From assembly GCF_002368415.1 (NCBI RefSeq), contig NZ_AP018290.1, positions 5,097,614 to 5,161,613 on the forward strand: a DNA stretch of 64,000 bases, given 5' to 3'. Positions 1 to 10,622 of the stretch are shown piece by piece. Origin of the DNA: Calothrix sp. NIES-4105. Its GTDB lineage: Bacteria; Cyanobacteriota; Cyanobacteriia; Cyanobacteriales; Nostocaceae. The position numbers and the translations under genes were made by a program. The first letter of the stretch is position 1. Every line of letters starts with the position of its first letter. The notes under the pieces were generated by a model. It had not been told where the DNA came from. It ran no database searches and was given only the letters and a program-made list of their open reading frames with translations.

Positions 1-272
1 TAGCACGTTATCAGCTTGTGGCAGATTTTGAGCATCAAACCTGCTCCCATATCTAAACTACCTTTAATATCCTGAGTGTAAACCAAGCAATAGGTTCGTA
101 TCCGCCAAATATTTCTTGCAGTTTGAGCTTGCTCAAATTGTACTGACTGAGTAAGTGCGAACTGCTGCATCTACGGTTGCGCTCTTTTAAACCTATGTAA
201 TTCTATGCACAAGTGCTTAAAACCAACAATAGGGAGACTTTGAGCGCGGAGGTCTTTTGAATATGAGGGCTA

Positions 273-1651
273 TCAAGTAGCTGCACCGTACCACCCGTAG
301 GCGACGTTTGCCGTAGCTTGCGGTGCGCTCGTAGAGTTACTCCTTACCTGTTTTTTACCGCCAGAATACCATTTGTGACGATTAAAACCGCCAACAATGT
401 TTATCTTGCGTCCAAACCTTTTCCACGCATCCGGCTTCAAGCAATCCTCTGGTTTCTTAAAGAAAGTTGCATGGTACGCTGGGTTCGCTTTTCTGTTCTA
501 TTCTGCCCGCGCCTAGCTATCACCAATGCCGCAGCGCAACCAGAATTGAGACTATACATTGCCGTATACTTTGTAACCCCTATTACACTAGTATAACTGG
601 CATCGACTTTTAATAATTCAATTCCAAATTTGTTGCAACGCCTTTCAAGCATTTCGTTGAACTTTGAATAAGGCATATTTGAAAGCATCCTTGCATATTT
701 TGCACCCTTTTCTTTCATCGATGCTTTCTTTTTTTCAAAATCTAAATCTTCAATAACTATTGGTACTTGATAAAATTCTGCAAGTCTAACAAGCTCTGCA
801 CAAGCTTTACCAATTATATCTTCTGTTTGGTTAGAGCGTTTATCTTGAACGTTAATTTTAATCGAGCCATGACGTTTTAAATTTCCATGACGGTCTATCA
901 CTGCCCAGTCTACTGAAGCGGGATTAAAATCAATACCCAAAGCACCTTTTTCTAATGATGTAATATTCGGTTTTTTGGGCGCGTCAATTGTTGCATTCAA
1001 ATAATATTTACCAGAGCGGATGACAAAACGATAAGTTACAGGTTGCAAGCTTGCAGTGCGCGATTCTTTTCTAACATTACCTTTTTTATCTTTACGGGTT
1101 ACAGTTTTGATTACAGGTACAATAGCTGATTTTAACCAATCCAAACCATGAGGAAAATTTACACTCCTCATCACTACTTTTTCGCCGTACTTTTGTTTGA
1201 AACACGGAGATACAGTAATAGTCAAAGTTTGTGTTTCAATGTCATATCTGACAAGCTGATTACCAGTAGCAAAAGCTGCCGCACCTTCATAATATATGAT
1301 ATGCGACCGTGCAGAGCGCCAGTCACTAAGCCAATCTCTATGGTCAGCGTAACCGTTTTTTTCTAAACGGAACTGGGCACCAAATAATTTCTTTGTACCA
1401 AAAGCAACGTGATATTTACCTTGCTCGCGGTCAATTTTTAGCTTTATAATTACCGATTCCAGGTGCTGAATTTTATTACGCTTGAAATTAATTGACCGTT
1501 TGAAACGGTGGCAATACTGAATATTATTATTTTTTTCAGCTTTTTTTCGCTTGGCTTCAAGTTTTTTAATGCTGCGTTTTATACCTTGAATTGCTGAATA
1601 GTTATCATACACCTGCACCATATTTCTGGTAACTAACGCGCTCGTATCCAA
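273..1651 (-). pseudogene. TnpB/OrfB-like RuvC nuclease, frameshifted near the C-terminus
   Basis: The open frame gives 404 residues and ends at 437. It has an IS605 OrfB/TnpB-type RuvC fold: GIDFNPASVDWAVID carries the first catalytic Asp and VIEDLDFEK the Glu. The third motif reads SGCAAALVIARRG, without the usual Asp, as I recall for a TnpB-related cyanobacterial branch. One added base in the G run at 481-483 joins the frame to a family-typical tail (FFKKPEDCLKPDAWKRF, then INIVGGFNRHKWYS) that stops at 273, so I read a one-base deletion. No zinc-finger CxxC pairs and no TnpA partner are visible. The start is unclear: TTG at 1651 is used here, but the frame stays open upstream with family-like sequence. 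Confidence 0.8.
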
Positions 1652-2046
1652 CCATAATACTAGAAATACTTGGCTTTCAATTATGCCATGTGAATTACTC
1701 TCAAGAGGCGCTCCGGTAGGGTGATGAATCGTTTGAAGCTTTCAAAAAGGCTTTAACCATGACCGCAGGTGCTCGGATTGCAGGGTCGTAAATTAATTAT
1801 ACCGTTTATTTATTAGTTGTTTGTCACAAATAAATATGTTGTGGGCACTACTCGCTCAGACACCGCGTCAGAAATAGCAGTTTGCGTTGGTGTATATCAA
1901 GTAAATTGATACAGCACTTAAGCGCACGCATGGCATAAAGAGAAGCATTGCCAATTGCTCGTGGGAGTAAACGTACATTAACTGTAAACTATATGGCGAG
2001 TAAATTCCATCACAAAAATATGCGATGGCGTGCGTGGGGAGCTAAC
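1652..2046. other. Intergenic region between the TnpB relic and the GHL10 gene
   Basis: No convincing gene. An in-frame extension of the GHL10 gene begins at a TTG at 1948, but it lacks a ribosome site and its residues look non-coding. The segment contains no GGCGCC and probably includes the left part of the transposon relic plus the promoter of the downstream gene. Confidence 0.5.
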
Positions 2047-3528
2047 ATGTCATTCAATCTTCGGAAATTAGGAATGAGTTTTCAGTGGCGGTTGAAACTG
2101 AAGTCAGTTGTGCCAATTTTATTTTTACTGACGTTTATCGGGGTAATAGTATTGGATACTTTTGCTCCTGCGTTGGCGCAATTTCCGGCGCCGCAGCCAA
2201 TTCCACCAATACCACAGTTTCCTGGGCAGCAACCAGTTCCACAACCGCAATTTCCTCAACCCGTTCCATTACCAGTTCCATTACCTCAATCTCCACAGTT
2301 TCCACCTGCTGAAACTGACGGATTACCGCAACCTGTACCACAACCTGTACCACAACCTGTACCACAACCTGTACCACAACCTGTACCACAACCTGTACCG
2401 CAACCTGTACCGCAACCACAACCAGTTCCTCAACCTGTACGACGTGTTCAACGACCAGGACAGGAAATTCGTGGTGTGTGGATGACTAATAATGACCTTG
2501 ATATATTAAGGGACAGGACTAAAGTTGGCGAAGCTATGGACAAGCTGCGGCGGTTAAACTTTAATACGGTTTACCCTGTTGTTTGGAATTCGGGGTATGT
2601 GATGTACCCTAGTGCTGTTGCACAACGCGCGGAAATTCAGCCATTTGTATATAAAGGTACAGATGGTCATGATATTATTGCGGATGTAATCAATCAAGCA
2701 CATCGTCGCGGTTTACTAGCAATTCCCTGGTTTGAGTTTGGTTTCATGGCGCCTGAAACTTCAGAGTTAGCTTTAAATCATCCTGAATGGCTAACGCGAA
2801 AACGTGATGGAAGCCAAACAAGTATTAGCGCAGCAGGTGAGGTAGCATGGCTAAACCCCTTTCATCCCGAAGTTCAAAGATTTATTAGTGACCTGGTGTT
2901 AGAAATCGTGACTAAATACGATGCAGATGGTATTCAGTTCGATGACCACATGAGTTTACCGCGAGAATTTGGTTACGACAGATATACAGTATCTTTGTAC
3001 ACTCAAGAAACTGGCAATCCTCCTCCAGCTAATCATCAAGACCAAGCGTGGATGCGTTGGCGCGCGGATAAAATTACGGCTTTTATGTTGCAACTAAACC
3101 AAGCTGTCAAAGCACGCAAACCAAACGTTATTTTCTCAGTTTCTCCAAATTACTACGACTTCGCCTACAAATTCCAACTCCAAGACTGGTTAAACTGGGT
3201 ACGGTTAAATATTGTCGATGAATTAGTAATGCAAGTCTATCGTGACGATTTAAATTCATTTACTGCCAAACTTACCCGTCCAGAAATCTTAGAAACACAA
3301 CAACTAAATATACCAACGGGTATCGGTATTATGGCAGGTTTGCGAACGCGCCGAATACCAATACAGCAAATTAAGTCACAAGTCTTTGCCGCAAAGCAAC
3401 GCGGTTTAGGTGTTGCCTTTTTCTACTATGAAAGTTTATGGGATACTGGCCCCGAAGACCCTGGTCAACGACAACAAGGTTTTCAAGCAATTTTCCCATC
3501 TCCAGCACTGCGCGCGAGGGCTGATTAA
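2047..3528 (+). CDS. Secreted GHL10 (DUF187-type) glycosidase-like protein with Pro-rich linker
   Basis: The ATG at 2047 follows GGGGAG at 2037-2042, giving about 493 residues. A basic N-terminus and hydrophobic stretch (VVPILFLLTFIGVIVLDTFA) end in ALAQ, a likely signal peptidase site. A proline-rich linker (PQPV repeats, about residues 45-135) leads to a GHL10 domain that begins EIRGVWMTNNDLDIL and contains WNSGYVMYP, IPWFEFGF, ADGIQFDDH and FSVSPNYYDF. The D-D pair in GIQFDDH is a candidate for the catalytic acids of this TIM-barrel family. The role is probably cell-envelope or exopolysaccharide glycan hydrolysis; the substrate is unknown. A paralogue without signal peptide or linker lies at 48076-49212. 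Confidence 0.85.
   Translation: MSFNLRKLGMSFQWRLKLKSVVPILFLLTFIGVIVLDTFAPALAQFPAPQPIPPIPQFPGQQPVPQPQFPQPVPLPVPLPQSPQFPPAETDGLPQPVPQPVPQPVPQPVPQPVPQPVPQPVPQPQPVPQPVRRVQRPGQEIRGVWMTNNDLDILRDRTKVGEAMDKLRRLNFNTVYPVVWNSGYVMYPSAVAQRAEIQPFVYKGTDGHDIIADVINQAHRRGLLAIPWFEFGFMAPETSELALNHPEWLTRKRDGSQTSISAAGEVAWLNPFHPEVQRFISDLVLEIVTKYDADGIQFDDHMSLPREFGYDRYTVSLYTQETGNPPPANHQDQAWMRWRADKITAFMLQLNQAVKARKPNVIFSVSPNYYDFAYKFQLQDWLNWVRLNIVDELVMQVYRDDLNSFTAKLTRPEILETQQLNIPTGIGIMAGLRTRRIPIQQIKSQVFAAKQRGLGVAFFYYESLWDTGPEDPGQRQQGFQAIFPSPALRARAD
2329..2412 (+). repeat. 12-bp tandem repeat, seven units, encoding PQPV
   Basis: Seven consecutive units of CAACCTGTACCA (the last two end in CCG) encode QPVP repeats in the linker of the GHL10 protein. 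The near identity of the units suggests recent slippage, so length variation between strains is likely. Confidence 0.9.
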
Positions 3529-3571
3529 CAAATCTGCGAATAATCTTTTTGCTTACAATACAAAAGCACTA

Positions 3572-3598
3572 TAAAGACGTAGCAATGCTACGTCTTTA
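3572..3598. terminator. Palindrome between convergent genes, likely bidirectional terminator
   Basis: Arms TAAAGACGTAGCA and TGCTACGTCTTTA pair perfectly around one base. It lies 43 bases past the GHL10 stop and just beyond the 3' end of the convergent operon. Confidence 0.6.
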
Positions 3599-3614
3599 TG
3601 TTGTTTACGTAAAA

Positions 3615-3655
3615 TTCCTAGAGGATAAACCAGCTTTTAAAATATCCTCTAGGAA
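3615..3655. repeat. Inverted repeat TTCCTAGAGGATA / TATCCTCTAGGAA
   Basis: Thirteen-base arms separated by 15 bases, placed before the 3' end of the minus-strand operon. The right half (TATCCTCTAGGAAAAT) recurs at about 27908-27923, so this may be a dispersed element. It may help terminate the operon. Confidence 0.55.
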
Positions 3656-3687
3656 AATTGCTTACATGTGAACAATTATCATTCTTG

Positions 3688-4686
<999 letters not shown>

Positions 4687-4688
4687 AT

Positions 4689-5663
4689 TTACTTCCTCAA
4701 ATTAAAACGACGAATAAAGAAGCGACTGGGGACATTTTTTTCTTTTCCAGGTAAAAGACGATGACGAATACGTGACTCTGTAACCCAAACATCGTTACCT
4801 GCGACAGTTAGGTTAACTGGTGACTCCATATTTTCACCTATAGTCTCTACTAACCGAGGTGTATTTTTGGGTGAAACCACATCAATACTAAGTAGGCGCC
4901 CGTTACCACTCGTTACACTACCTTCAGTTACAAGTAGTTTGCCTGTTTGTGCAAATTGCATTCCATCAGGGTTTTCAAGTTTGCGTGTCAGAGATATCTT
5001 CTCAACCGCGACTCCTTGAGCTTGAGGTGTAACCTTGAAAAGTTCTCCACTAGAAAACATACTCACAATAATTACACCATCTTGCCTACGAGCAATTCCA
5101 GCAAGTCCTATTTGCTTCGAGTTGAACAGTGGATTTTCTGCCCAAACTTGTAATTGGCTTGCTCCAGGCGCCAGATAATAAATACGAGGACGCGAACTGT
5201 CAGTTAAATAAACGCCACCATTATTGTCAAGCGCGATATCATTCCCAAAACCATTATCAGGCATTTGAATGACACGCAATACTTTACCTGTACGAGTATC
5301 TATGGCAAAAATTCGATGTGGGCGCCGAATTATTTCACCTTTGGAGTTTTTAGTTCCCAGAAAGTCAGGAGAAGTTCCCCAAAGAATACCTCGCTGTTCA
5401 TCAAGCCGTAAGCTAGTAGCAGCAAATATTTCGCTACTTCCAGGGAAGAAAATTTTGCTTGCTTGAGAGTCAATACGTAGTATTTGACCGCTTGTTACAG
5501 AACCAACATATAAAGTACCTTTAGAAGTGCGTGCAATCCCGTTTGGGTACTGAAAATTAGGAGGCAATTCAATCGAAGCTTTAATATTAGAGCTTTGAGC
5601 GACCGATTCCACAGAAGTTAAAACAAATGCCGTTACTAGAAGAGTAGAAAAAAGATTATGCAT
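4689..5663 (-). CDS. Exported SMP-30/gluconolactonase-like beta-propeller protein
   Basis: 324 residues. The N-terminal hydrophobic segment ([20 protein letters not shown]) is a signal peptide, probably cleaved after VAQ or nearby. The rest has repeated blade patterns such as [52 protein letters not shown] and [17 protein letters not shown], typical of six-bladed SMP-30/NHL-type propellers. It may bind or hydrolyse a lactone or sugar in the periplasm, but catalytic residues cannot be assigned. It is the middle gene of the operon, 18 bases after the oxidoreductase and 2 bases before the reductase. Confidence 0.75.
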   Translation of the reverse strand: MHNLFSTLLVTAFVLTSVESVAQSSNIKASIELPPNFQYPNGIARTSKGTLYVGSVTSGQILRIDSQASKIFFPGSSEIFAATSLRLDEQRGILWGTSPDFLGTKNSKGEIIRRPHRIFAIDTRTGKVLRVIQMPDNGFGNDIALDNNGGVYLTDSSRPRIYYLAPGASQLQVWAENPLFNSKQIGLAGIARRQDGVIIVSMFSSGELFKVTPQAQGVAVEKISLTRKLENPDGMQFAQTGKLLVTEGSVTSGNGRLLSIDVVSPKNTPRLVETIGENMESPVNLTVAGNDVWVTESRIRHRLLPGKEKNVPSRFFIRRFNLRK

Positions 5664-5681
5664 TATAATCTAAAATAGATT

Positions 5682-6710
5682 TCAGATGTGATTATCCGAT
5701 AGCTTAATTACAACTTTCCCAAAATGTTTACCATTCTCTAAATACTCGAATGCAGCTTGAGTTTGTTCAAAGGTAAAAACTTTATCTATTACAGGATGAA
5801 TATCATAACTTTCAATTGTATGATTCATCGCTGCGAAATCATGTGTGGAACCTACTTCCATTCCTTTAATCGTAGCTTGCTGATGTAGTAGTGCTAGTGT
5901 ATTGATATTAGTCTCAAACCCATCAAGTAAACCCACTACTGAAATATGTCCACCCATTCGCAATACATTAAGTGATTTTTGCAGGTTGCTACCACCAACA
6001 GTTTCGACGACTATATCTACACCTTTTCCATCTGTATATTTACGAATAATATTTTCCCACTCAGGTGTAGTTTTATAATTTATTGTCAAGTCGGCGCCTA
6101 ACTTTTGTGTTCTTTCAAGCTTTTCATTGCTGCTTGATCTAATAATGACTTTGGCGCCTAAAGCTTTTACAAATTGCAGTGCAAAAATTGACACTCCACC
6201 TGTACCATGTAGCAATACTGTATCACCTGCTTGAAGGTTGCCGTATTTGAGTGCATTCCACGCTGTTAAACCAGCAATAGGTAATGTGGATGCTTCTACA
6301 ACTGAGAGATTGTATGGTATTTTGATTAGCTGGTTCACCTGAAATATTTTATACTTGCTTAATTGCCCTGCAACATTACCTAACCCTTGACGAGTAGAGT
6401 AATTAGTAGCTTGGCTAGTAGGTTTACCACTTATCCAATCTGGTATAAAAGTTGTTGCTACTCTATCACCTGGTTGAAAAGCTGTAATATTGGCGCTAAC
6501 GCTTTCAATAATACCTGCTCCATCGCATACAGGTATATAAGGTAACTCCAGGCTAGGATTAAGTAAACCTTTGACTACTAACAAATCAACATAGTTAAGC
6601 GATACTGCTTCAATTTTGACTAATACCTCTCCGAGTTTCGGAACAGGAACAGTTTGTTCATTCACTTTCAGGTTACTGATACCAAAAGCATGTAGTTCTA
6701 CCGTCTTCAT
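5682..6710 (-). CDS. Zinc-independent MDR family oxidoreductase (quinone reductase-like)
   Basis: 342 residues of the medium-chain dehydrogenase/reductase superfamily. The N-terminal GroES-like domain has GEVLVKIEAVSLNYVDLLVV and PYIPVCDGAGIIESV. The nucleotide-binding domain has VLLHGTGGVSIFALQFVKAL, then VIIRSSSNEK, a pattern usual for NADPH. The zinc ligands of classical alcohol dehydrogenases are missing, so a quinone oxidoreductase or enoyl reductase role is more likely. It is first in the operon and its promoter region is shared with the divergent LysR gene, which probably controls it. Confidence 0.87.
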   Translation of the reverse strand: MKTVELHAFGISNLKVNEQTVPVPKLGEVLVKIEAVSLNYVDLLVVKGLLNPSLELPYIPVCDGAGIIESVSANITAFQPGDRVATTFIPDWISGKPTSQATNYSTRQGLGNVAGQLSKYKIFQVNQLIKIPYNLSVVEASTLPIAGLTAWNALKYGNLQAGDTVLLHGTGGVSIFALQFVKALGAKVIIRSSSNEKLERTQKLGADLTINYKTTPEWENIIRKYTDGKGVDIVVETVGGSNLQKSLNVLRMGGHISVVGLLDGFETNINTLALLHQQATIKGMEVGSTHDFAAMNHTIESYDIHPVIDKVFTFEQTQAAFEYLENGKHFGKVVIKLSDNHI

Positions 6711-6785
6711 ATAACTACCACTATCCTATAACCCTGATTATGCAAGCGTTAAATCATTATGTCCAAGACCTTTTTTGCACTAAAC

Positions 6786-6804
6786 TGATACCTAAAAGGT
6801 ATCA
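6786..6804. promoter_or_regulatory. LysR-type operator palindrome (T-N11-A)
   Basis: TGATACCT and AGGTATCA form a perfect inverted repeat around AAA. The ATACC/GGTAT core fits the T-N11-A recognition rule of LysR regulators. It sits in the 170-base gap between the divergent oxidoreductase operon and the LysR gene, about 76 bases before each start, where autoregulation plus operon control is expected. Confidence 0.7.
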
Positions 6805-6880
6805 CTTGGTTTATTGTAAGGGCGGATTTATGAGATAGTAAATTAGTTTTAGGATATTTGTAAACCTGCCCCTACTGCAT

Positions 6881-7756
6881 ATGGAACTCCGTCAACTTAA
6901 ATACTTTATTACGGTCGCTGAAGAATTGAACTTTCGACGCGCGGCAGAACGTTTATACATGGAGCAACCACCGCTAAGTCGTCAAATTAAACAGCTTGAA
7001 GATGAATTAGGAGTTGAATTATTTGAACGCAGTAAACGCGGTGTGTCGCTAACTGATGCAGGAACAGCGTTTTTGGACGAAGCACGTTTAACACTCGCAC
7101 AAGCTGAACGTGCAGCAACATCCGCGCGTAAAGCAGTAGAGAGGCGCCAGCAAAATATTACAATTGGATTTTCTATTTGTGCATTTAATCGGGTTCTGCC
7201 AGAAATAATTCAAGAATTCCGCAATAATTATCCCAATGCTAAGGTAACACTGACAGAAATGTCTTCCCAAGACCAAGTACGCGCGTTACTTGATGAAAAA
7301 ATTGATATTGGCTTTATTCATCCACCTGTTGAACTTCAGGAGATAGAGATACTAACCCTGTTATGTGAACCGTTAGTAGTTGCTCTTCCGTGTAACCACC
7401 CATTAACAGAACAAGAAACAATATCTTTTGCAGCGTTGGCAAAGGAACCATTTATAATTTGTCCTCAACACGTTAAACCTGATTTATACGCACAAATCAT
7501 CAGTGCATGTCAAAAAACAGGCTTTACACCGAATATAGTTCAAGAAGCTAGTCCACCAGAAGTAATGCTTAGTTTTGTAGAGTCAGGAATGGGAATTTCA
7601 CTCGTTGCAGCAGGCGCCGAAATACGACATAAAGTAAGTGTAGTTTACCGTCCGCTTGACGGGGCGCCGATGCTAGAAATTGCCGCAGTTTGGCGTAAAG
7701 GAGAGATTTCATTAAAGGTTTTGCAAGATTTTTTAGATGTAGTAAAGTCTTGGTAA
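6881..7756 (+). CDS. LysR family transcriptional regulator
   Basis: 291 residues, normal family length. The N-terminal winged helix reads MELRQLKYFITVAEELNFRR, with AAERLYMEQPPLSRQIKQLE as recognition region. The effector domain (about residues 90-290) contains ITIGFSICAFNRVLPEIIQE and the later ESGMGISLVAAG. It resembles BenM/CatM/AlsR-like members in its start. Divergent from the oxidoreductase operon with a palindrome between them, so it very likely activates that operon in response to an unknown small molecule, perhaps an aldehyde, quinone or aromatic compound (inference). Confidence 0.93.
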   Translation: MELRQLKYFITVAEELNFRRAAERLYMEQPPLSRQIKQLEDELGVELFERSKRGVSLTDAGTAFLDEARLTLAQAERAATSARKAVERRQQNITIGFSICAFNRVLPEIIQEFRNNYPNAKVTLTEMSSQDQVRALLDEKIDIGFIHPPVELQEIEILTLLCEPLVVALPCNHPLTEQETISFAALAKEPFIICPQHVKPDLYAQIISACQKTGFTPNIVQEASPPEVMLSFVESGMGISLVAAGAEIRHKVSVVYRPLDGAPMLEIAAVWRKGEISLKVLQDFLDVVKSW

Positions 7757-7963
7757 TAAGATAAAGCTTTTTATATAGGGGGCGGGCGCTCCGGGATGCC
7801 CGCTCCACAAGATGCTCTACAAAATACTGCACAAGATGGCTATATACGGTTAATACTACAAAAATTAGACGGTGTGTTTTCACTAATTAATTAATGGTTA
7901 TCTACACCAGATTTTTTGAAGCGTATCTGTCAATATATATTTATGAGGCAGAGGAAGCTATCA

Positions 7964-8266
7964 ATGAGAAAGAACTTTGTTACCCAGGTTTTGCAAAATG
8001 GAATTCGTAAAGCTTTACGTAATCCTAAATATCGTTGGGCTGCGGTTGTTGCAGCGTTGTTTTATTTCATCAGTCCGCTAGATATTGTGCCAGATGCTAT
8101 ACCCATTTTAGGACTGATTGATGATGGTGTAATTGCTAGCTTTTTAGTTGCGGAAGTATCCCAAATTGTTATGGAGCAACTTAAAAACCGCAAAAAGCAA
8201 GGTTATGCTGTTGATACTACTAGTGTAAATAATGTAATCGATGTTGAAGCTGTGACTGTAAATTAA
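7964..8266 (+). CDS. YkvA/DUF1232 small membrane protein
   Basis: The start is taken at 7964 because GAGGAA lies seven bases upstream; longer in-frame starts exist at 7943 and 7916. The 100-residue product contains the DUF1232 core NPKYRWAAVVAALFYFISPL followed by DIVPDAIPILGLIDDGVIA, one or two membrane segments with the conserved DxxPD. Function in this family is unknown. It precedes the helical protein at 8342 by 75 bases and may be cotranscribed. Confidence 0.85.
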   Translation: MRKNFVTQVLQNGIRKALRNPKYRWAAVVAALFYFISPLDIVPDAIPILGLIDDGVIASFLVAEVSQIVMEQLKNRKKQGYAVDTTSVNNVIDVEAVTVN

Positions 8267-8341
8267 ACAGCCAACTTAAATTTTAGTCATTATCTGTGTA
8301 TATCTTAATACGCATTATTAATTAAATAAGGAGAAATATCT

Positions 8342-9064
8342 ATGTCTACAATTAAAGAACGGATTGCTCAAGATTTATCACAAGTCAAAGAAACAGGTGG
8401 CGCCAGAACTAAAAGAATTCGTGAAATAGTTCAAGTTGCAGTGACTGATGCTGTAAATGAAATCAAAGATGGTTCTGGAGAAATTCGCAATATCGCTAAA
8501 GATGCCGTTACCGCAGTTATAGAAAATTTTAAGACCAAGGGTCAACAAGCTAAAGACGAAGCGATGGCTGCAATGGAAGGCGCCATTGCGGGGGTAAAAG
8601 ATAGCAATACTAAACAGCAAACAGCTAACCAAACTATTGGCGAACAACAAATATTAGAAGCTGTTGACGGCGCCCTTGTTGCAGTAGAAAGCAATCAACA
8701 AGCTCCTCGTAGTCGTATTATGTCTCTACTGTTAAAAGCTTTCAATGCTCTAAGAGGTAAATTATCTGTAAGCCTTCAAAAAGATTATGTTTCCCTCAAA
8801 GAACTATTGGCTAACTGGGACGGTAAACTAACAGAGCAATATGGCGACCGTTACACCCAAATTAAGCAACGCTGGGAAACTGCACAAACTTCATACAACG
8901 CCACAAAAACAAAAATGTCAAACGGCGAACCATCTCCTGTAGATGAATACCAAACAGAAGCAGAAGACAAAGCAGCCAAAGCAGGGGCAACAGTTGCTCA
9001 AACCGAACAAGTACTTAGAAAGCAACTCAAAACCATTCTACAATCTGCCGCTGCCAAACTGTAA
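8342..9064 (+). CDS. Alanine/lysine-rich helical protein, possibly DUF6781-like
   Basis: 240 residues behind an AAGGAG ribosome site at 8328-8333. The protein is almost wholly charged amphipathic helix rich in Ala, Lys, Glu and Gln (for example EIVQVAVTDAVNEIKDG, then IAKDAVTAVIENFKTKGQQ), with no signal peptide or membrane segment. The N-terminal half resembles DUF6781-type proteins as I remember them, and the composition also recalls LEA-like stress proteins. It could act in desiccation or membrane protection. Function is not recognised. Confidence 0.6.
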   Translation: MSTIKERIAQDLSQVKETGGARTKRIREIVQVAVTDAVNEIKDGSGEIRNIAKDAVTAVIENFKTKGQQAKDEAMAAMEGAIAGVKDSNTKQQTANQTIGEQQILEAVDGALVAVESNQQAPRSRIMSLLLKAFNALRGKLSVSLQKDYVSLKELLANWDGKLTEQYGDRYTQIKQRWETAQTSYNATKTKMSNGEPSPVDEYQTEAEDKAAKAGATVAQTEQVLRKQLKTILQSAAAKL

Positions 9065-9087
9065 ACATAGTGAAAATTAATAACTTT

Positions 9088-9118
9088 ATGGGATGGACTT
9101 TTCCAAGTTCGTCCCATT
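9088..9118 (+). terminator. Hairpin after the helical-protein gene
   Basis: ATGGGATGGACTT and AAGTTCGTCCCAT pair with two mismatches around a short loop, about 25 bases after the stop codon. No clear T run follows. Confidence 0.45.
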
Positions 9119-9359
9119 ATTCTATAACTTTGTCCCAAAGTCTCAAGTAATGTATTTACTTAGAGACTCAACATAATCAGTTTGTAAAGTGCGTAAGCCC
9201 TATTAGCTTTGTGTGGGCAAACAAACGTTTTAAGCCAACCGTCTCAAATGCATATCCTGATAAATGGTGCCTGATAGTAAAACCCTCTTCATTCGACAAT
9301 GATACCAACCAAATAAAGTAGTTTTTATAAACTATATAGTTTTAATGTATTAGTTAAAG

Positions 9360-9880
9360 TATTCCAAGAAATAAATCATCCCTTAGATTAGGCGCAACCG
9401 CTTGGTTACAGTATTTCTCATGACGCTCTTTACGTGCGCGTTGTTTTCTGTGAAGCGTTTGCTTACGACGAAGGTTATATGGCGCCAAAATCTCTTGCAG
9501 AAAGAGTTCAAAGTATAAACCTGTATCAAAATTACGCCCTTGTGAATACATTATTCCTATAAAACAACGCTTTTTTTGCGTTAACGCAGTTTGCCCGGAG
9601 GGCGATAAACACGTAATCTTAAAAAAAATAGTAATAATATTTACCTTTAAAAGTTTAGACCTGTTAGACTCTGATAGCGCTGCGATGCAAGAGTTATGTA
9701 AGCGGTTACGGCGCCTAAATAGTATTGAAAAGATAGATGATATCGAACGCTCTATACTGCAAGCAATCGGGAAAAGAACCAAAAAATGCACTCCTGATAT
9801 TCACATCTTATAATAGTCAAGCACAAAAGGCTAAATATAGAGGTGAGTTATATCGGTCAGATGAACCCGTGGGCGATTTG
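9360..9880. other. Degraded coding remnant(s), frames broken
   Basis: Several short stretches look protein-coding but in different frames. Plus strand: YDEGYMAPKSLAERVQSINL (about 9466-9525), LCKRLRRLNSIEKIDDIERS (about 9690-9750) and AKYRGELYRSDEPVGDLGLN (stop near 9890). A minus-strand reading frame with a Lys/Arg-rich tail (HRKQRARKERHEKY) also spans 9354-9791. I cannot decide which strand was coding and recognise no family. It directly precedes an interrupted antitoxin-like gene, so it may be a decayed partner gene. Confidence 0.35.
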
Positions 9881-9965
9881 GGCTTAAATTAATTTGATTT
9901 TTTGCAGCGTGACAGAATGCAAAATCGGAAAGGAATTATTGCTATCGATTAATGAGGTGGGAATC

Positions 9966-10484
9966 ATGATAAAGAATGAAAAAGAATATAATTATAGTAA
10001 AGAATGTGCAAATAAATTTGAATATTCTATATCCGTGATACAGCAGGATGAAGCTTGGAGGCAAAACAATCCTGAAAGCTGGCAATCTGATATTGATGTT
10101 AAAAAGTCTCATTTAATGGCTTTAAAAAAATAAATTGAGGAATATGAAAATTTAATAAATTGTGAAAATCAACAACCAATAAGAATAAAAGTAGAAAATT
10201 TGAATAAGCTACCAGACACCCTGATTAAAGCTCGCATTGCTGCAAAGATGAGTCAAAAAGAATTGGCTGATATAATTGGATTTGAAGAAGAAAAAATTAA
10301 AAACTATGAAGCAAAAAATTATAGATTTGCCAGTTTCAGTGGAATTATTGAAATTAGTACAGCTTTAGGTATTGAGTTTGATAATGCGTTTGTAAAAGTA
10401 GATTTTGATGAAATAGAAGAAGTTAAAAAAGTTGCTGGACAATGGCGTAGACGCAAGAAAGGCAAAGAGTTACAACCAAAGTAG
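9966..10484 (+). pseudogene. XRE/HigA-like antitoxin gene split by an in-frame stop
   Basis: The ATG at 9966 follows GAGGTGG with five bases spacing. The frame reads MIKNEKEYNYSKECANKFEY and stops at TAA 10131-10133 right after an A run. The same frame then continues without any shift as IEEYENLINCENQQPIRIKV and LNKLPDTLIKARIAAKMSQK, through a Cro/C1-type helix-turn-helix (AKMSQKELADIIGFEEEKIK) to the stop at 10484. The whole (about 172 residues) matches the layout of cyanobacterial XRE antitoxin-like proteins: N-terminal coiled helix, then HTH. A nonsense mutation is the simplest reading. A downstream restart at TTG 10200 would still give an HTH-only protein. Confidence 0.75.
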
Positions 10485-10622
10485 AAGTTCAGGTTTGAGA
10501 TAGGCGCCTTTCCTCAGATTACTGTTGATTTAAAGAAGATGAGAATCTTTGTTTGGCTTACCCGCAGGAATAAACATCTATTTTATTGTTAAATAACTGA
10601 TATTAACGATACAGAAGTACAA

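Noticed and set aside
318-596. 92-residue plus-strand reading frame
   Set aside because: Antisense to the TnpB C-terminal region; no ribosome site and no coding character.
9354-9791. 145-residue minus-strand frame as an intact gene
   Set aside because: Opposite-strand segments look at least as coding, no family is recognised and no ribosome site fits; described as a degraded region instead.
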